From Acidobacteriia bacterium UBA6623 (GTDB lineage: Bacteria > Acidobacteriota > Terriglobia > Bryobacterales > UBA6623): DNA of 64,000 bases. The notes under the pieces were generated by a model. That model saw only the letters and a program-made list of their open reading frames with translations, ran no database searches and had not been told where the DNA came from. This document shows, one piece after another, positions 8,984 to 18,492 of this stretch (within the stretch, counting starts at the first letter, position 1; each line of letters starts with the position of its first letter). The translations under genes and the position numbers were made by a program. Location: positions 1 to 64,000 of the forward strand of contig DJHJ01000014.1 in NCBI GenBank assembly GCA_002433055.1, read 5' to 3'.

Positions 8984-10615
8984 TTAATGCTCCATCGGGA
9001 AACCAAAGGAGTGGAGTGTGCCGTCATGAGTCACTAGATACACGTTGCCTCCGCCGGCTGACATTGCCATGCCGCTAGCTGAGGAAGCAATTTTATCTTT
9101 ACTTCTCCAAAGTGTTTTCCCTGTTGTGCCATCTAGTGCGTGCATTACAGTGCCAGAGATTTGCTGTGGTTGGTTGTTGCCGGCACCCGTGGATGCGCTT
9201 GTATCATGAGACTCTCTGCTGGTAACTACGAAAACAACACCGTTGACTATGATTGGGGGTAGAGCGGACGATAGTTCTTGGGAAACCCACCCAGGTTCTA
9301 TGTGAAGCCTCCCACTTTTTTCCAATATTTTCCATGCAGTCAAGGCACCACTAGTTACACTTCCGTTGGTAACTGGAGAGCTTGTTCCCGACGTTTTTGA
9401 CCCACTCGAAAGAGCTGCAACCCACACTACTCCCTCTCTATCACGCCAGGTTGATAGGGTGTTCGGCTCACGCCTACCGTCTGAGTAGATCAGCGAGCTA
9501 CCGATGAAGGAATTTTCATCTAGGGCTCCACCCCTGAGCAAGTGTATACGGCCATCGGTTCCAGCAATAGCAAGCAGGTCGCTTTGTTTGTGATCGATGA
9601 CTAGAGGAGAAGAAGTAAATCCGATATCCCTACTAGTTGTATAGTGTCCAGTTTGCTTGAGAGTCTTATGGTTGAGAGAAGTCAACGAAGAGGATTTGCC
9701 TCGCCTGGTTGCGACATATAGCATACCTTCGGGCCCAAATACCGGACCGACTAGCCCAACTAACTCGCCGTCTGCTTTCCAATGGATAATTTTTCCACTG
9801 TTCAAATTTACTGCCCATATGCCATCTTGCACTCCACCACAACCGTTTGTTGTGGTGACATAGGCGAAGTCTTCTATGACAATCAAGCCATGCGCATTGG
9901 CATTCGGAGCCAGAAACCTAACAGGTTTTTGGTCGGTTTCACCATTGGATACATAGTTGGCATGAAGGAAGCCGTCAGGGGCTAATGTGTATACGTATTG
10001 CGGGTTTCCACGATCCCACGGCATCTTCACTATTCGTTCACGGGTATTTTTGGTGTTTGCAGCTGGTTGGGCCGTAGGACGCTTAATCCAATGTTTTAAC
10101 GTTACTGCGCCTTCTTTGGGCTCCCCAACTCCACTCATTGCAGGACTGCGCCGTCCAAAGCCGCGAGAGGTAAAGACAGGAGGTAATCCTATGGGAGTGC
10201 CCCGGGTGACATTTGTAGTCATTCCGTCTGGACAACCGAAAGAAGTTTCAAGTGGTGGTGAACCGAGACCAAAATTCTTTGTCCATTCCATTCGTGCCAA
10301 ATCAGTATCTATTACGAAAACGCGACCTGAACCGCTGCCCATGAATCCAAGTGAACGAAAGCCGCGGTATCCGATGTAAAAGTCGAAGAGAACGGGTGGC
10401 TTCAGTTTACTGCCAAATTGATATTTCCAAACTCTTTGAAAAGATTGTGTCTGCAAACTTACAGCTGATATCTTCGGATCTCCACGGACCCAAGAGGAAC
10501 GTTGTGCATCAAAACCATTGGTTGTCCAATCGGTACCGAATTGAGAGTACATGGGATGGACGCCCAAAACGTAGATGAAAACAAGTAGTGCAGCCCAAGT
10601 CGGAAATTGTTTCAT
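8984..10615 (-). CDS. Secreted PQQ-like beta-propeller protein (543 aa)
   Basis: A 543-residue exported protein with a signal peptide (WAALLVFIYVLGV, likely cleaved near residue 24). Repeated blades of the PQQ-enzyme type include IWAVNLNSGKIIHWK and VMHALDGTTGKTLWRS, ending in VYLVTHDGTLHSFGF. The start of the mature protein has DWTTNGFDAQRSSW, a pattern shared with the divergent neighbour at 10871. A conserved CGG motif (NGCGG) occurs mid-protein. The adjacent-cysteine disulfide of methanol dehydrogenases is absent, so quinoprotein dehydrogenase activity is not assured. It is probably co-transcribed with the downstream cytochrome c-HhH gene. Confidence 0.78.
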   Translation of the reverse strand: MKQFPTWAALLVFIYVLGVHPMYSQFGTDWTTNGFDAQRSSWVRGDPKISAVSLQTQSFQRVWKYQFGSKLKPPVLFDFYIGYRGFRSLGFMGSGSGRVFVIDTDLARMEWTKNFGLGSPPLETSFGCPDGMTTNVTRGTPIGLPPVFTSRGFGRRSPAMSGVGEPKEGAVTLKHWIKRPTAQPAANTKNTRERIVKMPWDRGNPQYVYTLAPDGFLHANYVSNGETDQKPVRFLAPNANAHGLIVIEDFAYVTTTNGCGGVQDGIWAVNLNSGKIIHWKADGELVGLVGPVFGPEGMLYVATRRGKSSSLTSLNHKTLKQTGHYTTSRDIGFTSSPLVIDHKQSDLLAIAGTDGRIHLLRGGALDENSFIGSSLIYSDGRREPNTLSTWRDREGVVWVAALSSGSKTSGTSSPVTNGSVTSGALTAWKILEKSGRLHIEPGWVSQELSSALPPIIVNGVVFVVTSRESHDTSASTGAGNNQPQQISGTVMHALDGTTGKTLWRSKDKIASSASGMAMSAGGGNVYLVTHDGTLHSFGFPMEH

Positions 10616-10870
10616 TAAACGAATTCCTTTTTAAAAACAGATTACAAAGCAACGACTCCAAGCTCTTGCTGGTATTCGACCAGAGAACACTACTGTTGAC
10701 GGTGGAGTGTGTCCGTCACAACCCACACCAACCCTGCTCTGGTTTCAGGGTAGAGTATAAACTACCGCAGATTGTAGTGTAATGTAAGGCCTCGAATCTA
10801 CACTACTCTTTCACTAATGAAGTGATCCTGCTGTACGATAACAGGTACAAGTCACTAGGGAGTTCTCAGG

Positions 10871-12415
10871 ATGGAAATATTAAAGGGGCTAGTAGTTGTT
10901 TTGCTCGGTGCGGCTCCGGTTTGGAGTGCCGATTGGCTGACTGATGGTGGAAACACCAAACGAACCGCATGGCAACAGGACGAAACGACCTTTAGCAAGG
11001 CGACGATTGATGATACGAGACTGCTCTGGAAGATTGAGCTCGACAATAAACCACGTGAAATGCACTCGCTGTTTCCACCCCTCATCGCCGAGGGAGTCAA
11101 AACAGCAACCGGACTCAAGGAAATTGCACTTGTCGCCGGAGTATCCGACAATCTCTATGCTATTGATGTCGAAACTGGAAGCCTGCTGTGGAAAAGAAAT
11201 CTCCAAGGCGACTGGCGTCCACCTGACAACTACCAGGGTTGGGAGGTGCTTTGTCCAGGCGGCCTAACTGCAACGCCAGTGATCAGTCCCTCAGATGTTC
11301 CTGGAGAATACATAGTTTATGCCGCCTCTTGGGACGGTCGACTCCATCGTATTAACCTTGCCGATGGGAAAAATGTTGTACCGCCAGCGAAATTCATGCC
11401 GCCGAATGGTAAGCCCTACGCACTAAACCTATTCAAAAATGTAATTTACACCCACACTGCTCAGAATTGTGGTGGAAATCCGAACATGGTTTACTCATAC
11501 GATCTCGCTACCGATAAGGTTGGCAGCTGGGGTCCGGCAGGCGGAGGCATGTGGGGCCGGACCGGTCCCGCCATCAGCTCCAATGGAACTATTTACACAG
11601 GTACTGGTGATGGTCGTTGGGACCCGGAGAACGACATCTATGGCAATGGCATTATCGGTGTTCAGCAGGATCCTGAAAGTAAAGAAATGTTGCTAGTTGA
11701 CTACTATGGTCCTTCAAATGCAGAGTGGCTTTTTAAGCGTGATCTTGACATGCAGGTTACACCTGCCATTTTCGATTACCAAGGTAGAGAGTTAATGATT
11801 GATGCCGGAAAAGAATGTCGGATCTACCTTATGGATACTATTTCAATTGGTGGTGATGATCACCGCACCCCCTTATATCGGAGTCCTCTCATTTGCAATG
11901 AAGAAGTCAATTTTGCCTCCGCTGGTATTTGGGGTTCAATGGCGACTTGGCTGGATGACGATGGAACGCGCTGGGTGTTGTCTCCCTTTTGGGGCCCAAA
12001 GCATTCTGCTTTTAGTGCACCAATCGAGCATGGTGATGTTAATCACGGTGCTATCGCGGCATTTAAAGTTGAAGGACAGGGTGAAAAAACTTGGTTGTCT
12101 CCAGCTTGGATTTCACGTGATATGAATCGTGCCGAACCACCTATTGTTGCCAATGGCCTCATTTTTTCTTATGGCAACGGTGAAGATACTCATCAAGCAT
12201 TACCAGATGTTGGGTTAACGAATCTAAGTAAAGATAGGATTGCCGGTTCTACCAACGCGATCTTGTTTGTGTTGGATGCTCGCACAGGTGAAGAATTGTG
12301 GTCGAGTGGTGATCAAATTACCTCATGGGTCCACTGGAGCGGCCTCTCCTTAGCCAACGGCCGCGTCTATATTCCGACTTTTGATGGCACAGTGTACTGC
12401 TTTGGCATTAACTAG
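10871..12415 (+). CDS. Secreted PQQ-like beta-propeller protein (514 aa)
   Basis: A 514-residue protein with a signal peptide (LVVVLLGAAPVWSA, cleavage about residue 20) followed by DWLTDGGNTKRTAW, matching the opening of the divergent paralogue. Propeller blades are visible as LYAIDVETGSLLWKRNL and LFVLDARTGEELWSS, closing with RVYIPTFDGTVYCFG. The mid-protein NCGGNP corresponds to NGCGG in the paralogue. The protein is predicted to be periplasmic and either to bind PQQ or to be a non-enzymatic propeller. The divergent arrangement with the 8984-10615 gene across a 255-base gap suggests shared regulation. Confidence 0.78.
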   Translation: MEILKGLVVVLLGAAPVWSADWLTDGGNTKRTAWQQDETTFSKATIDDTRLLWKIELDNKPREMHSLFPPLIAEGVKTATGLKEIALVAGVSDNLYAIDVETGSLLWKRNLQGDWRPPDNYQGWEVLCPGGLTATPVISPSDVPGEYIVYAASWDGRLHRINLADGKNVVPPAKFMPPNGKPYALNLFKNVIYTHTAQNCGGNPNMVYSYDLATDKVGSWGPAGGGMWGRTGPAISSNGTIYTGTGDGRWDPENDIYGNGIIGVQQDPESKEMLLVDYYGPSNAEWLFKRDLDMQVTPAIFDYQGRELMIDAGKECRIYLMDTISIGGDDHRTPLYRSPLICNEEVNFASAGIWGSMATWLDDDGTRWVLSPFWGPKHSAFSAPIEHGDVNHGAIAAFKVEGQGEKTWLSPAWISRDMNRAEPPIVANGLIFSYGNGEDTHQALPDVGLTNLSKDRIAGSTNAILFVLDARTGEELWSSGDQITSWVHWSGLSLANGRVYIPTFDGTVYCFGIN

Positions 12416-12425
12416 AAAACACGAC

Positions 12426-12442
12426 TGACATATTCAATGTCA
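12426..12442. terminator. Weak hairpin between convergent genes
   Basis: TGACAT (12426-12431) and ATGTCA (12437-12442) form a perfect 6-bp stem with a 5-base loop, 10 bases after the propeller stop. The cupin gene converges from the other side. There is no T-run. Confidence 0.25.
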
Positions 12443-12497
12443 CATCTTAATCGGGTCTATCGAACGAGTGGAAATGTAACCATTTGCAGTGAACAAG

Positions 12498-12953
12498 TCA
12501 CTTCCTACGAATTTTCAAAATCATGTACGTGATCGACTTCCCTGGCTCGATGACAATGTGATGGGGTGTTTTAGGAGGGATGTTAACAGTGTCACCGCTT
12601 TTGAGCAGGGTTGTTTTGCCCCCTTTGATTGCCTCCCCCCTGATTTCACCGGGGCCTACCTCTTTGGGGTCGACGATCTTGCCACCGGTATGAAGTGTTG
12701 CCTCTCCGGCTTGTACCACATAGAAGTCGGTGTAATCGTCGTGCCATTCCGAAGTTCCGGTTCCGGTGCGATAAACCACCAAGGCAAAGTGACTGCCAAA
12801 TTCCCCCAGTTGTTCAATAGCGAGGTGGTTTTCCACCTTGCCGGCGAGGGAGTGGCTGTATTCGTGCATCTTTTTCTTCGACCAATGCTTGTATGGATTG
12901 GCAAATGCGGGAAAAGTGAAAATAACTATTGAGAAAATAAGAAACTTTTTCAT
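12498..12953 (-). CDS. Secreted cupin-domain protein
   Basis: A 151-residue protein with a signal peptide (FLIFSIVIFTFPAFA, cleaved after residue 18 or so). A single cupin follows: the first motif is around WHDDYTDFYVVQAGEATLHTGG, and the second around PPKTPHHIVIEPG, where histidines would bind a metal. A lysine-rich stretch follows the signal peptide. Extracytoplasmic single cupins of this kind are common but have no fixed function. It is monocistronic and convergent with the PQQ-like gene. Confidence 0.75.
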   Translation of the reverse strand: MKKFLIFSIVIFTFPAFANPYKHWSKKKMHEYSHSLAGKVENHLAIEQLGEFGSHFALVVYRTGTGTSEWHDDYTDFYVVQAGEATLHTGGKIVDPKEVGPGEIRGEAIKGGKTTLLKSGDTVNIPPKTPHHIVIEPGKSITYMILKIRRK

Positions 12954-13070
12954 AATGAGCTCTTTTGGCTGTGGTCTGAGCTGATGGCTAGTTTAACGTG
13001 ACGACTCGCAAACATGTTGAGGGGTTCTGACGGCAACTATGGAAATAGTGAAGAGGGGTTAACGTCATGG

Positions 13071-13742
13071 CTAAGGTATCAATTTTTCCAAGACAATGTG
13101 CTGTTCAGTTCTCTTAGGTAACACAGAAGGGTGGACCAGTGACATCAGTTGCACTTCCATATCTCGTGCCTCTCGGGGTTCTAATGCTTTGGTTATAAGC
13201 AAGGAAAACTTTGCAATAGCTTCAGTTGATGGGTGGTCGGTCACTGACCGTAAGCTGACTTCATGCTTGCCTAGATAAGAGGTTTCGCCATGATTGATCA
13301 CAACTGCTCTCACACGTATTGTCTCCGTTTCTAAGTCCCACCAGGTTCGCAGTCCAGTGACTTCTAAATTTCCTTCGAGAGCTGTCATCGGGTCGTTAAA
13401 AATCTCGCAAGTATTTTCCGCACATGGGTCTGATGACGCACGCCACTCGCCGTTGCTGTGATAAAACCAAGCACCTATGATGACCAGGACAGATGCACTC
13501 AGGATCCAGCGGAACGTTGAGGCTCGTCTCCATGGGGGTTTAAGATCATCCTGCGTTGAGCCTAGTTTAGTTGGCGAATTCCTCGACAATTCTTTTTTGG
13601 GCCTATTTGCTTCTAAGCGCACTTGGGTCGATGGTGCGGTGGTTGCAGATCCAAGTTGGCCCTTATTAGAAGTACAATTAGGGCATTCCGTTTGACTGAC
13701 ATCAAGTTCGCGACCGCAGCGAGGACACTCTGTTGTGAACAT
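13071..13742 (-). CDS. Zinc-ribbon, single-pass membrane protein with extracytoplasmic C-terminal domain
   Basis: A 223-residue protein. Residues 5-23 form a zinc ribbon (CPRCG then CPNC), followed by a basic low-complexity linker. One membrane helix (ILSASVLVIIGAWFY) lies near residue 85. The C-terminal half contains EVTGLRTWWDLETETIRVRAVVINHG and a beta-rich domain similar in pattern to FxLYD-type domains (known for protein-protein contacts). The topology would place the ribbon in the cytoplasm. No specific role is known; it lies upstream of engB on the same strand. Confidence 0.65.
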   Translation of the reverse strand: MFTTECPRCGRELDVSQTECPNCTSNKGQLGSATTAPSTQVRLEANRPKKELSRNSPTKLGSTQDDLKPPWRRASTFRWILSASVLVIIGAWFYHSNGEWRASSDPCAENTCEIFNDPMTALEGNLEVTGLRTWWDLETETIRVRAVVINHGETSYLGKHEVSLRSVTDHPSTEAIAKFSLLITKALEPREARDMEVQLMSLVHPSVLPKRTEQHIVLEKLIP

Positions 13743-13878
13743 CTCAAAGGAATTGTAGCACTGAAGAATTTAGATTTAGAGAGCGCATGCGGATCACTCT
13801 AGAACGGCAGGTGGCAACTTATCACAAAAATTCAACCTGGAGGAAAATCGTCAGGAGGAAGTTCTTGTGGCGTTTTGC

Positions 13879-14490
13879 TTAGCGAGTGAGGGCGTCGCGG
13901 ACGATGCTCCACAGAGAGGACAGACCTTCTCCTGTCTTTGCAGAGAAAGGTAATACCTGCTGGAAATTTTGTTCAAATTCGTACAGGGCTTTCTCTCTCT
14001 CTGATGTCCGGAGTTTGTCAGTTTTTGAAGCAACTAGAGTTAAAGGTTGACCATGTGCTTCAAGCCATTCGAACATCTGCTGATCCGAAGCTTTTGCCCC
14101 GTGTCTTGAATCCACAATCAAGATCACCAGCTTCAACGTCTTCCGATCGGTTAAGTAATTCTCTGCTAGCTGCTGCCAACGGGCTATTTGTTGTTTTGGA
14201 ACTTTTGCATAACCATATCCCGGCAAGTCCACAAAGTAAAATGCCTTGTCTATGCGGTAGAAGTTGAGCTGTTGTGTTCGGCCTGGGGTACGGCTGACTT
14301 GGGCGAGCTGTTTACGAGTTGCTCTCACCGCCCCTGTTTTTAACTTGTTACTTAGCAGCAATGAGTTTAGTAGGCTTGATTTTCCTACATTGCTGCGCCC
14401 TACGAACGCAATCTCCGGCAGACCGTCACACGGAAACTGCCAAAGTTCTGCTGCGCTGCAAACAAACTCGACTGACATGAGAGGCCACAA
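13879..14490 (-). CDS. engB: Ribosome biogenesis GTPase EngB/YsxC
   Basis: A circularly conserved small GTPase of about 200 residues. The P-loop is GRSNVGKSSLL near residue 32, G3 is DLPGYGYAK, G4 is SKTDK and G5 is SAKTGEG. EngB is needed for late 50S ribosomal subunit assembly in many bacteria. The frame opens at TTG 14490, with AGGGGAAAGG upstream, and at ATG 14478; the choice is uncertain by four codons. It follows lon on the same strand with an 83-base gap, as in the common clpX-lon-engB order. Confidence 0.95.
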   Translation of the reverse strand: MWPLMSVEFVCSAAELWQFPCDGLPEIAFVGRSNVGKSSLLNSLLLSNKLKTGAVRATRKQLAQVSRTPGRTQQLNFYRIDKAFYFVDLPGYGYAKVPKQQIARWQQLAENYLTDRKTLKLVILIVDSRHGAKASDQQMFEWLEAHGQPLTLVASKTDKLRTSEREKALYEFEQNFQQVLPFSAKTGEGLSSLWSIVRDALTR

Positions 14491-14573
14491 CTAAGCCTTT
14501 CCCCTAGACGTACAGTTGACGTTGCGTCGTAACCCTGCGGATAGCGGCATTCTGTGAGTTAGCTAAGCCGTCA

Positions 14574-16988
14574 TCAATGCATGATGTTGCGACCTTCTTC
14601 TGTGGTCGTCTGATCGGACTTGACTGGCGCCGAGACTGATGTCAGACCCTCTATAGGCTTTTCCAGGGCGATCATCAATACTTCGTCCATATGTTTTACA
14701 AAGTGTATCTTCATATCCTTCCGGATATTTTTCGGGATGTCCGGCAAGTCCTTTTCGTTATCTCCTGGAACAATCGCCTCTAGAATGCCATGCCGGTGTG
14801 CTGCAAGTAACTTTTCTTTCAAACCACCAATAGGGAGTACCTTGCCGCGCAGGGTGATTTCACCTGTCATACTTATGTCGCCGCGGACCGGTATACGGGT
14901 CAATGCGCTCACTAGAGTTGTTGTCAGTGTAATACCGGCAGAAGGGCCATCCTTGGGAATTGCCCCTTCTGGAATGTGAACGTGAATGTCTAGATGACGA
15001 TAAAAGTCCTTAGGGAGGCCTAGGGTTTGCGAACGAGAGCGTACATAACTCATGGCTGCTTGAGCCGATTCCTGCATTACGTCACCCAATTTACCGGTTG
15101 TTGTCAAATTCCCCTTACCGTCCATGAGTGTCGCTTCTATCGAAAGGATCTGTCCGCCCAACTCAGTCCAAGCCAGACCCACTGCTGCACCGATTTCATT
15201 TTTCTTCTCAGTGTCCAGATCACGATATTTTGGAACTCCGAGATAATTCGCAATGTTTTTTACGGTGATGGTGGTCTTTCCTCTTTTTTCGCCCGTTTTG
15301 CGAGAAACGACCTTTCGTGCCACTTTGCGGCAGGTATTACCTATCTCACGCTCTAGGTTTCGAACTCCTGCTTCACGAGTGTACTCTTGGATCAGAGCTG
15401 TTAACCCAGGATCGCTGAATTCAAGGTCAGAATTTTTGAGACCGGTTGACTGGAGCTGCTTCTCAATTAGGTGTTTTTTAGCAATTTCTATTTTTTCGCT
15501 TTCGGTATAACCACTTAAGCGAACGATCTCAAGGCGGTCTTGCAACGCAGCCGGAAGTGTGTGCAGCACATTGGCCGTAGCAATGAAGAAGACTTTGCTA
15601 AGGTCATATTCGACATCAAGGTAATGGTCCATGAACATGTGATTTTGTTCCGGATCCAGCACTTCCATAAGTGCTGCTGATGGATCGCCACGAAAATCAG
15701 TCGACATCTTGTCTATTTCGTCGAGCATGAAGACTGGATTTTGTGTGCCTGCCTTTTTCATCATTTGCAGAATCTGTCCTGGTAGTGCTCCTATGTAGGT
15801 GCGTCTATGGCCACGGATCTCTGCTTCGTCGCGAACTCCGCCCAGTGATAGACGGACGAACTTACGCCCCGTCGCCTTCGCAATTGATTTCCCAAGAGAA
15901 GTCTTGCCTACACCTGGCGGGCCCACAAAACACAAAATCGACCCACGTGGATCTTTTACAAGTCGTCGAACAGCAAGAAACTCCAGGATGCGATCCTTAA
16001 TTTTTTCAAGTCCATGGTGATCGGTACTTAAAACTTTTGCCGCATGCTTGAGGTTGCGAATTTCGCGTGATTTTTTCTTCCAGGGTACGGCAAGGAGCCA
16101 ATCAATGTAGTTGCGTGAAACTGTTGACTCAGCAGACATAGGTGGCATGTTTTCGACACGTCGCAACTCTGCCGTTGCTTTTTCTAAAGCGTCTTGCGTC
16201 ATGCCTGCTTCTTCTATCTTCTTGCGCAGTTCGTCAACTTCACTCTTCTCACCACGTCCAAGCTCCTTCTGAATTGCTTTGATTTTCTCGTTGAGGTAAT
16301 ATTCCTTCTGAGCTTTTTCCATCTGGCGCTTCACACGACCTTGGATTGTACGGTCCACCCCGAGTTTCTCTATTTCGATATCTAGAATTTCAGCGATGCG
16401 AGTCAGTCGTTCTACGGGGTCAAACAGTTCAAGCAGTGTCTGTTTTTCGGGAATCGTTAGTTGTAGATTTGCCCCAACTGTATCCGCCAGCTTACCTGGG
16501 TCATCTACTCTAATTGCTGCGATCATTGTCTCGTAGTTGAGATTTTGACTTTGTTTGACGTACTGCTCGAATAGTGATGTCACTCGTCTCGTTAGTGTTT
16601 CGATTGTCTGGGTTGTTTCGACCACTGATGAACTGGTTTCGACCAAGGCACTTTGAAAGTCGTCAGTCGTACTGATCGATAAAAGACGGGCTCTTTCTAG
16701 ACCTTCTACCAACACCTTTATGTTGCCGTCAGGCAACTTGAGGCTTTGGACAATGTTGACTATTGTTCCTACTTGGTAAATTTGGTCAGGTTCTGGGTCG
16801 TCTATTGAAGCGTCGTGTTGTGTGGCAAGGAAAATCTTTCTGTCGGCGGCCAAGGCTTGCTCTAGTGCACGGACGCTGGCTTCTCGCCCAACCACAAACG
16901 GTGTCATCATTTGCGGGAAGATCACGACATCCCTAATAGGCATCATCGGAAACTGCTGTTGAAATGGTCTTTCCTTAGACGTAGACAT
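14574..16988 (-). CDS. lon: ATP-dependent protease Lon
   Basis: An 804-residue LonA protease. It has the N-terminal substrate-binding domain (about 14-205) and a coiled linker. The AAA+ domain carries Walker A GPPGVGKT (356-363) and Walker B DEID (423-426). The protease domain has the catalytic serine S683 in PKDGPSAG and lysine K726 in GGLKEK. It degrades misfolded and regulatory proteins in the cytoplasm as a hexamer. ATG 16988 is preceded by GAGG at good spacing. All catalytic residues are intact and the length is normal. Confidence 0.98.
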   Translation of the reverse strand: MSTSKERPFQQQFPMMPIRDVVIFPQMMTPFVVGREASVRALEQALAADRKIFLATQHDASIDDPEPDQIYQVGTIVNIVQSLKLPDGNIKVLVEGLERARLLSISTTDDFQSALVETSSSVVETTQTIETLTRRVTSLFEQYVKQSQNLNYETMIAAIRVDDPGKLADTVGANLQLTIPEKQTLLELFDPVERLTRIAEILDIEIEKLGVDRTIQGRVKRQMEKAQKEYYLNEKIKAIQKELGRGEKSEVDELRKKIEEAGMTQDALEKATAELRRVENMPPMSAESTVSRNYIDWLLAVPWKKKSREIRNLKHAAKVLSTDHHGLEKIKDRILEFLAVRRLVKDPRGSILCFVGPPGVGKTSLGKSIAKATGRKFVRLSLGGVRDEAEIRGHRRTYIGALPGQILQMMKKAGTQNPVFMLDEIDKMSTDFRGDPSAALMEVLDPEQNHMFMDHYLDVEYDLSKVFFIATANVLHTLPAALQDRLEIVRLSGYTESEKIEIAKKHLIEKQLQSTGLKNSDLEFSDPGLTALIQEYTREAGVRNLEREIGNTCRKVARKVVSRKTGEKRGKTTITVKNIANYLGVPKYRDLDTEKKNEIGAAVGLAWTELGGQILSIEATLMDGKGNLTTTGKLGDVMQESAQAAMSYVRSRSQTLGLPKDFYRHLDIHVHIPEGAIPKDGPSAGITLTTTLVSALTRIPVRGDISMTGEITLRGKVLPIGGLKEKLLAAHRHGILEAIVPGDNEKDLPDIPKNIRKDMKIHFVKHMDEVLMIALEKPIEGLTSVSAPVKSDQTTTEEGRNIMH

Positions 16989-17066
16989 GGATTAACCTCT
17001 AATTTGCCGCTCTTGCAGTAGATACTGGCTAGCAATTTGATTGTAGTGGATTAGAAAAAATTAGGT

Positions 17067-18353
17067 CTAGCCAGCTTTTTCGAGTAGCGTCAGATTCACC
17101 TTGTGGTCCTCTACCATTTGCTTGGTCACGACGAATTCACGGACCTTGCTATAGGAAGGAAGATAGTACATCAAATCCAACATCATCTCCTCCATTATCA
17201 TACGCAAGCCACGCGCACCGACCTTACGTTCAAACGCGAGGTCAGCAATTGCCTCTAGAGCAGGAGGTTCAAGGGTTAGCTGTACGTTTTCATACTCAAA
17301 GAGTTTCTGGTACTGTCGCACCAAAGAGTTTTTTGGACGGGAAAGAATTTCGATGAGAGCTGCCCTATCCAAACTTCCTAGTACGGCGACCACGGGTAGG
17401 CGCCCTATGAATTCAGGGATGAAGCCATGACGGATCAGATCGTGCGGTTGTACTTGCCCTAGCATGCCAAGGTCACTCGAGGCGGTTTTTTCATCGACAG
17501 TTTCTGGTTGAGCTTGCTGATCTTCAGCACTCGAGCGAAAGCCAACCACGCGATGGTCTAATCGTTGAGCAACGATTTTTTCTAGTCCTACAAACGCACC
17601 ACCACATATGAATAGGATGTTTGTTGTATCCACTGGAGTAAATTCTTGATGTGGATGTTTGCGTCCACCCTGTGGCGGTACGTTGGCAACTGTTCCCTCC
17701 AGAATTTTCAAGAGCGCTTGCTGTACACCTTCACCAGAGACATCTCGTGTGATCGAAGGGTTTTCGTCCTTTCTGCTCAGCTTGTCTATTTCATCTATGT
17801 AGATGATTCCTTGTTGTGCCCGTTCTACGTTACCATCTGCGGCCTGTAGCAGCTTGAGAACAATATTTTCGACATCCTCGCCTACGTAGCCTGCTTCAGT
17901 AAGTGTAGTAGCGTCAGCGATGGCAAATGGCACATCGAGAATACGGGCTAAGGTCTGAGCCAGTAGAGTTTTGCCAGTACCCGTGGGTCCGATCAGCATG
18001 ATATTAGATTTTTGCAGTTCAACATCGCTCGACCCACGTTGTTTGTTCATGGAGATGCGTTTGTAGTGGTTATAAACTGCAACAGCTAATTTTTTCTTTG
18101 CAGCATGTTGTCCGACCACATACTGGTCAAGTTGTTCTTTCAACTCTTGAGGCTTGGCTAGTTTAAAAGTGTGGGTGTCACCCTGTTCGGGTTTGTCGTC
18201 TTCCAGGATTGAGTTGCAGACTGCAACGCACTCGTCGCAGATATAAGATTTTGGGTAGTCTCCTGGTGTCGAAATCAGCTTCCCGACAATCTCTTGGGTC
18301 TTATGACAGAATGAACACCTCAAGGTCCCGTCCTCTTCTCCGGCTCTTTTCAC
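17067..18353 (-). CDS. clpX: ATP-dependent Clp protease ATP-binding subunit ClpX
   Basis: A 428-residue AAA+ unfoldase. The N-terminal zinc-binding domain has C13, C16, C39 and C42; Walker A is GPTGTGKT (122-129), the pore loop GYVG (155-158) and Walker B YIDEID (185-190). VGF in RVVGFRS corresponds to the IGF loop that docks on ClpP, so a ClpP partner is expected elsewhere. It starts with GTG at 18353, preceded by GAGAGGAG at ideal spacing. It lies upstream of lon with about 78 bases between them. The usual upstream clpP and tig are absent here. Confidence 0.98.
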   Translation of the reverse strand: MKRAGEEDGTLRCSFCHKTQEIVGKLISTPGDYPKSYICDECVAVCNSILEDDKPEQGDTHTFKLAKPQELKEQLDQYVVGQHAAKKKLAVAVYNHYKRISMNKQRGSSDVELQKSNIMLIGPTGTGKTLLAQTLARILDVPFAIADATTLTEAGYVGEDVENIVLKLLQAADGNVERAQQGIIYIDEIDKLSRKDENPSITRDVSGEGVQQALLKILEGTVANVPPQGGRKHPHQEFTPVDTTNILFICGGAFVGLEKIVAQRLDHRVVGFRSSAEDQQAQPETVDEKTASSDLGMLGQVQPHDLIRHGFIPEFIGRLPVVAVLGSLDRAALIEILSRPKNSLVRQYQKLFEYENVQLTLEPPALEAIADLAFERKVGARGLRMIMEEMMLDLMYYLPSYSKVREFVVTKQMVEDHKVNLTLLEKAG

Positions 18354-18492
18354 GTGGCAACTCCTCTCAGAGACTCACCCGACCATTGAAATCTGAGTGT
18401 AATCGGGCAACGGTTCCTCCCAATTATGCTACGCGTGGGATTGATGTGGCAATCTACTGTTTCCATTACGTGGGTATTTTTTGAACAGCAGT

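Noticed and set aside
12489..12932. 147-codon frame antisense to the secreted cupin
   Set aside because: The minus-strand protein has a signal peptide and cupin motifs, so the plus-strand frame is a shadow.
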